DNA of 39,241 nucleotides from Verrucomicrobiota bacterium. GTDB lineage: Bacteria; Verrucomicrobiota; Verrucomicrobiia; Chthoniobacterales; UBA10450. The stretch covers positions 1 to 39,241 of the forward strand of contig QHOI01000121.1 in NCBI GenBank assembly GCA_003218705.1. The letters run 5' to 3'. The notes beneath the pieces were generated by a model. The model worked only from the letters and a program-made list of their open reading frames with translations, was not told the origin of the DNA and ran no database searches. The first letter of the stretch is position 1. Every line of letters begins with the position of its first letter. Position numbers and translations under genes: made by a program. Below, piece after piece: positions 36,904 to 39,241 of the stretch.

Positions 36904-37662
36904 GTGAAAGCCTTAGCTCGTTTCGCCGTTTTGTCAGGGAGTGTAACACTGGGATTTTTCGCCCTGGCTGGTCCGGAGCCACTTCCGGTAAATGAATTAA
37001 AGAATGTATCAAAGCCGGAAGAACCGCGCGTCTGGCAAGGTTTCTACATCGGCATCAACGCCGGGTATGCCTTCGATTTGCACAGTGAGGTGAGCGATCT
37101 CGATTTTTTAAACGCCGGTCCGCCGGTACGAACTTTCTCATTCGATTCCGACGGCCCAGTCGCCGGCGGACAAGTTGGATTTAACCTGCAACCGTTGAGT
37201 TGGCTCGTGCTCGGAATAGAAGGCGACGCCGGCTATCTCGGCGTGCATGGACGCGCGAGGCAGCCCGGTTCACCTGCTGGCGGGACATTCGCGGAGATTA
37301 ATCCCGGCGTCTACGCAACGGCTCGCGGACGAGTCGGCTGGGCTCACGATAACTGGTTGCTTTATGTGACCGGCGGCTGGTTCGGTTCGGATTATGAGCG
37401 GCGCGTGGAGGACAATGAGATCTGTTCTTGCGGATTCCAGCTCGGCCACGCCGCCAACGATGACTTCAAATCCGGTTACACGGTTGGCGGCGGCTTGGAA
37501 TGGTTGTTCAGAGAACACTGGTCGTTGCGCGTCGAATATCTCTACTTCAACGTGGGGGACGGAACGGTTACCGTGCCGATCTTCCAGCAGGGCCCTTTTC
37601 GTTTCGGCTTTGATGACGACGGCGGCCACATCGTGCGCGGCGGCCTGAACTTCAAGTTCTAG
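36904..37662 (+). CDS. Outer-membrane beta-barrel protein (OmpA/opacity-type porin fold)
   Basis: WQGFYIGINAGYAF start, alternating aromatic strands, terminal F (GGLNFKF). Confidence 0.85.
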   Translation: MKALARFAVLSGSVTLGFFALAGPEPLPVNELKNVSKPEEPRVWQGFYIGINAGYAFDLHSEVSDLDFLNAGPPVRTFSFDSDGPVAGGQVGFNLQPLSWLVLGIEGDAGYLGVHGRARQPGSPAGGTFAEINPGVYATARGRVGWAHDNWLLYVTGGWFGSDYERRVEDNEICSCGFQLGHAANDDFKSGYTVGGGLEWLFREHWSLRVEYLYFNVGDGTVTVPIFQQGPFRFGFDDDGGHIVRGGLNFKF

Positions 37663-37691
37663 CTATCGGGTCAGCCAGGGGTGAGATCGTA

Positions 37692-39241
37692 CTATCTCCG
37701 GATTGTCACGGTGGCTGTGTTAAAGCCCGTCGTGGTGAAGTAGCCAGGTCCATTGACGATCGTCATCGGCGCGGTCCTGTTTGTCTTCCGCGCGAGGTTC
37801 TTTAAAGCCGTGATAGTGACCGTGGCCGACGTCTTACCTGCCGGAATCGTGATCTTCCCGAAGATGCCGCTCAAACTATAGTCAACCCCAAAAATTGCGG
37901 TGCCATTCATGACATAGGAAACAGTCAGCGGTTGAGTAAGAGGACCCTTTGGCAGGGTAACCATAAAGGTGGTCTTACCTCCTGTGCCAATGGAGCTTAA
38001 AATATTGCAAAGGCGAACCCCGGTGGTAGCAGGCGCTACGCCGAGCTCTTCAGCGATCCCGAGCGAACATCCGTTGGCGTCGGTAATAACGACGTTGTAG
38101 CCACCGCTGGTTAGGCCAGTGAAGGTCGTGCTTCCGCCGGACACGGCGATAGTATTGGGAGCGCCGCCGTTAAGCGTGACCGAATACCCAGGAGTCCCAC
38201 CGTTGGCTGTAACTGTCATGGTCCCATCAGCAGCAATACTGGAGCTCGCTGGCGTCGTCGTAATCGATGCGTTGATCGCCGTTGGGATCACGATCGTCTT
38301 TGTCTGGCTAGGTCCTAAGCAGGCATTGCTATCTCTGACAGCAACGGTGTGTGAGCCGGCGCCGAGGTTGTCAAAGGTCGCCGGTGAAGTGCAAGGCGCA
38401 AATGAACCGTTGTCCAAGCTGCATTCGTAGCCAGGGGTTCCGCCCGAGAACGTCACAGTCATGCTGCCAAGCTGACCGTTGCACAACGGATCAGCCTTAC
38501 TCGATGAGGCAGTTACCGCCGTCGGAATCGTCACGGTAGCACCGGTGGTTGTGGTGCAACCATTCGCATCCTTGACTGTGATTGTGTAGGACCCGCTAGC
38601 TAAGCCACTGAACACGTTTGAAGCCTGAAAATTCGTTCCGTCAATGGAGTAGCTCAGTGCACCGGTGCCGCCTGAAGCCGTTACCGTGATCGAACCCGTG
38701 CCGGTGCTGCAGGCAGGATTAGTCGCCAAAGCTGAAGCGGTAAGGCCTGAAGCAGGTTGAGTGATCGTGACGGGCTGAGTAGTCGTGCAGCCGTTAGCAT
38801 CCTTGACCGTGATGGTGTAGGAACCGGCGGCCAGATTACTGAACGTTCCGCTGTTGCCAAAGTTAGTCCCGTCTATCGAGTAAGTGTAGGGGGCAGTTCC
38901 ACCAGAGCCCGCAACAGTTACGCTGCCGGTCGAAGAGCCGAAGCACGCGACGTTGGTTTGAGAACTGATCGAGGAGCTAACCGCTGCGGCGGGCTCGGTG
39001 ATTGTGACCGGTTGAGTCGTGGTACAACCATTGGCGTCCTTGACCGTGACCGTGTAGGAACCTGCGGCCAGGTTGCTGAAAGTACCGCTGTTGCCGAAGG
39101 TGGCCCCATCGATCGCGTAAGTATAAGGCGAAGCTCCACCCGAGCCTGCGACCGTCACACTCCCGGTTGAACCACCAAAGCAGCCGACATTCGTTTGTGA
39201 ACTGATCGACGAGCTAAGCGCTGCGGCGGGCTCGGTGATTG
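37692..39241 (-). CDS. SprB-repeat surface protein with C-terminal Calx-beta domain; 5' end off window
   Basis: Repeats of GCTTTQPVTITEPAAAVSSSISSQTNVACFGSSTGSVTVAGSGGTAPYTYSIDGTNFGNSGTFSNLAAGSYTITVKDAN; C-terminal FGVDYSLSGIFGKITIPAGKTSATVTI. Confidence 0.9.
   Translation of the reverse strand, partial: ITEPAAALSSSISSQTNVGCFGGSTGSVTVAGSGGASPYTYAIDGATFGNSGTFSNLAAGSYTVTVKDANGCTTTQPVTITEPAAAVSSSISSQTNVACFGSSTGSVTVAGSGGTAPYTYSIDGTNFGNSGTFSNLAAGSYTITVKDANGCTTTQPVTITQPASGLTASALATNPACSTGTGSITVTASGGTGALSYSIDGTNFQASNVFSGLASGSYTITVKDANGCTTTTGATVTIPTAVTASSSKADPLCNGQLGSMTVTFSGGTPGYECSLDNGSFAPCTSPATFDNLGAGSHTVAVRDSNACLGPSQTKTIVIPTAINASITTTPASSSIAADGTMTVTANGGTPGYSVTLNGGAPNTIAVSGGSTTFTGLTSGGYNVVITDANGCSLGIAEELGVAPATTGVRLCNILSSIGTGGKTTFMVTLPKGPLTQPLTVSYVMNGTAIFGVDYSLSGIFGKITIPAGKTSATVTITALKNLARKTNRTAPMTIVNGPGYFTTTGFNTATVTIRR
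38761..39241. repeat. Tandem SprB repeat DNA, 237-bp period (79 aa)
   Basis: GTGATCGTGACGGG (38761), GTGATTGTGACCGG (38998) and GTGATTG (39235) are exactly 237 bp apart. Confidence 0.85.

Noticed and set aside
1-39241. CRISPR array, rRNA, transposase or phage module
   Set aside because: No regularly spaced repeats with unique spacers and no recognisable transposase, integrase or phage structural protein in the ORFs; the 237-bp repeats are protein-coding SprB units

Overview
This 39.2 kb window looks like a chromosome segment of a Verrucomicrobia-like bacterium (lineage is inferred from gene content and repeat style only). The left two-thirds is ordinary core genome. It holds a minus-strand block prs–rplY/ctc–pth–rpsF–ssb–dprA–topB–nrdR, plus rlmN, an ECF sigma/anti-sigma pair, an M1 aminopeptidase, rpmH (absent from the ORF track), a GH15 glucoamylase-like enzyme and an fdhD / MOSC / mobA set. 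A tRNA-Lys(CTT) at 25522-25594 is followed by about 0.8 kb of apparently non-coding DNA. Next comes a GC-rich accessory segment on the minus strand with a type III polyketide synthase followed by a single-module, fully reducing type I PKS (KS-AT-DH-ER-KR-ACP, no thioesterase seen). A truncated glutaryl-CoA-dehydrogenase-like fragment and a Tat-signal DUF985-like cupin gene lie beyond it. The right end has a family-2 glycosyltransferase, an outer-membrane beta-barrel protein and the C-terminal part of a SprB-repeat/Calx-beta surface protein that runs off the window. The two most interesting signals are (i) the paired type III / type I PKS locus as a candidate lipid-polyketide pathway, and (ii) a family of short palindromic elements beginning with GTAG, several of which supply the TAG stop codon of the preceding gene, including that of the type III PKS. 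No CRISPR array, rRNA or recognisable transposase was seen.
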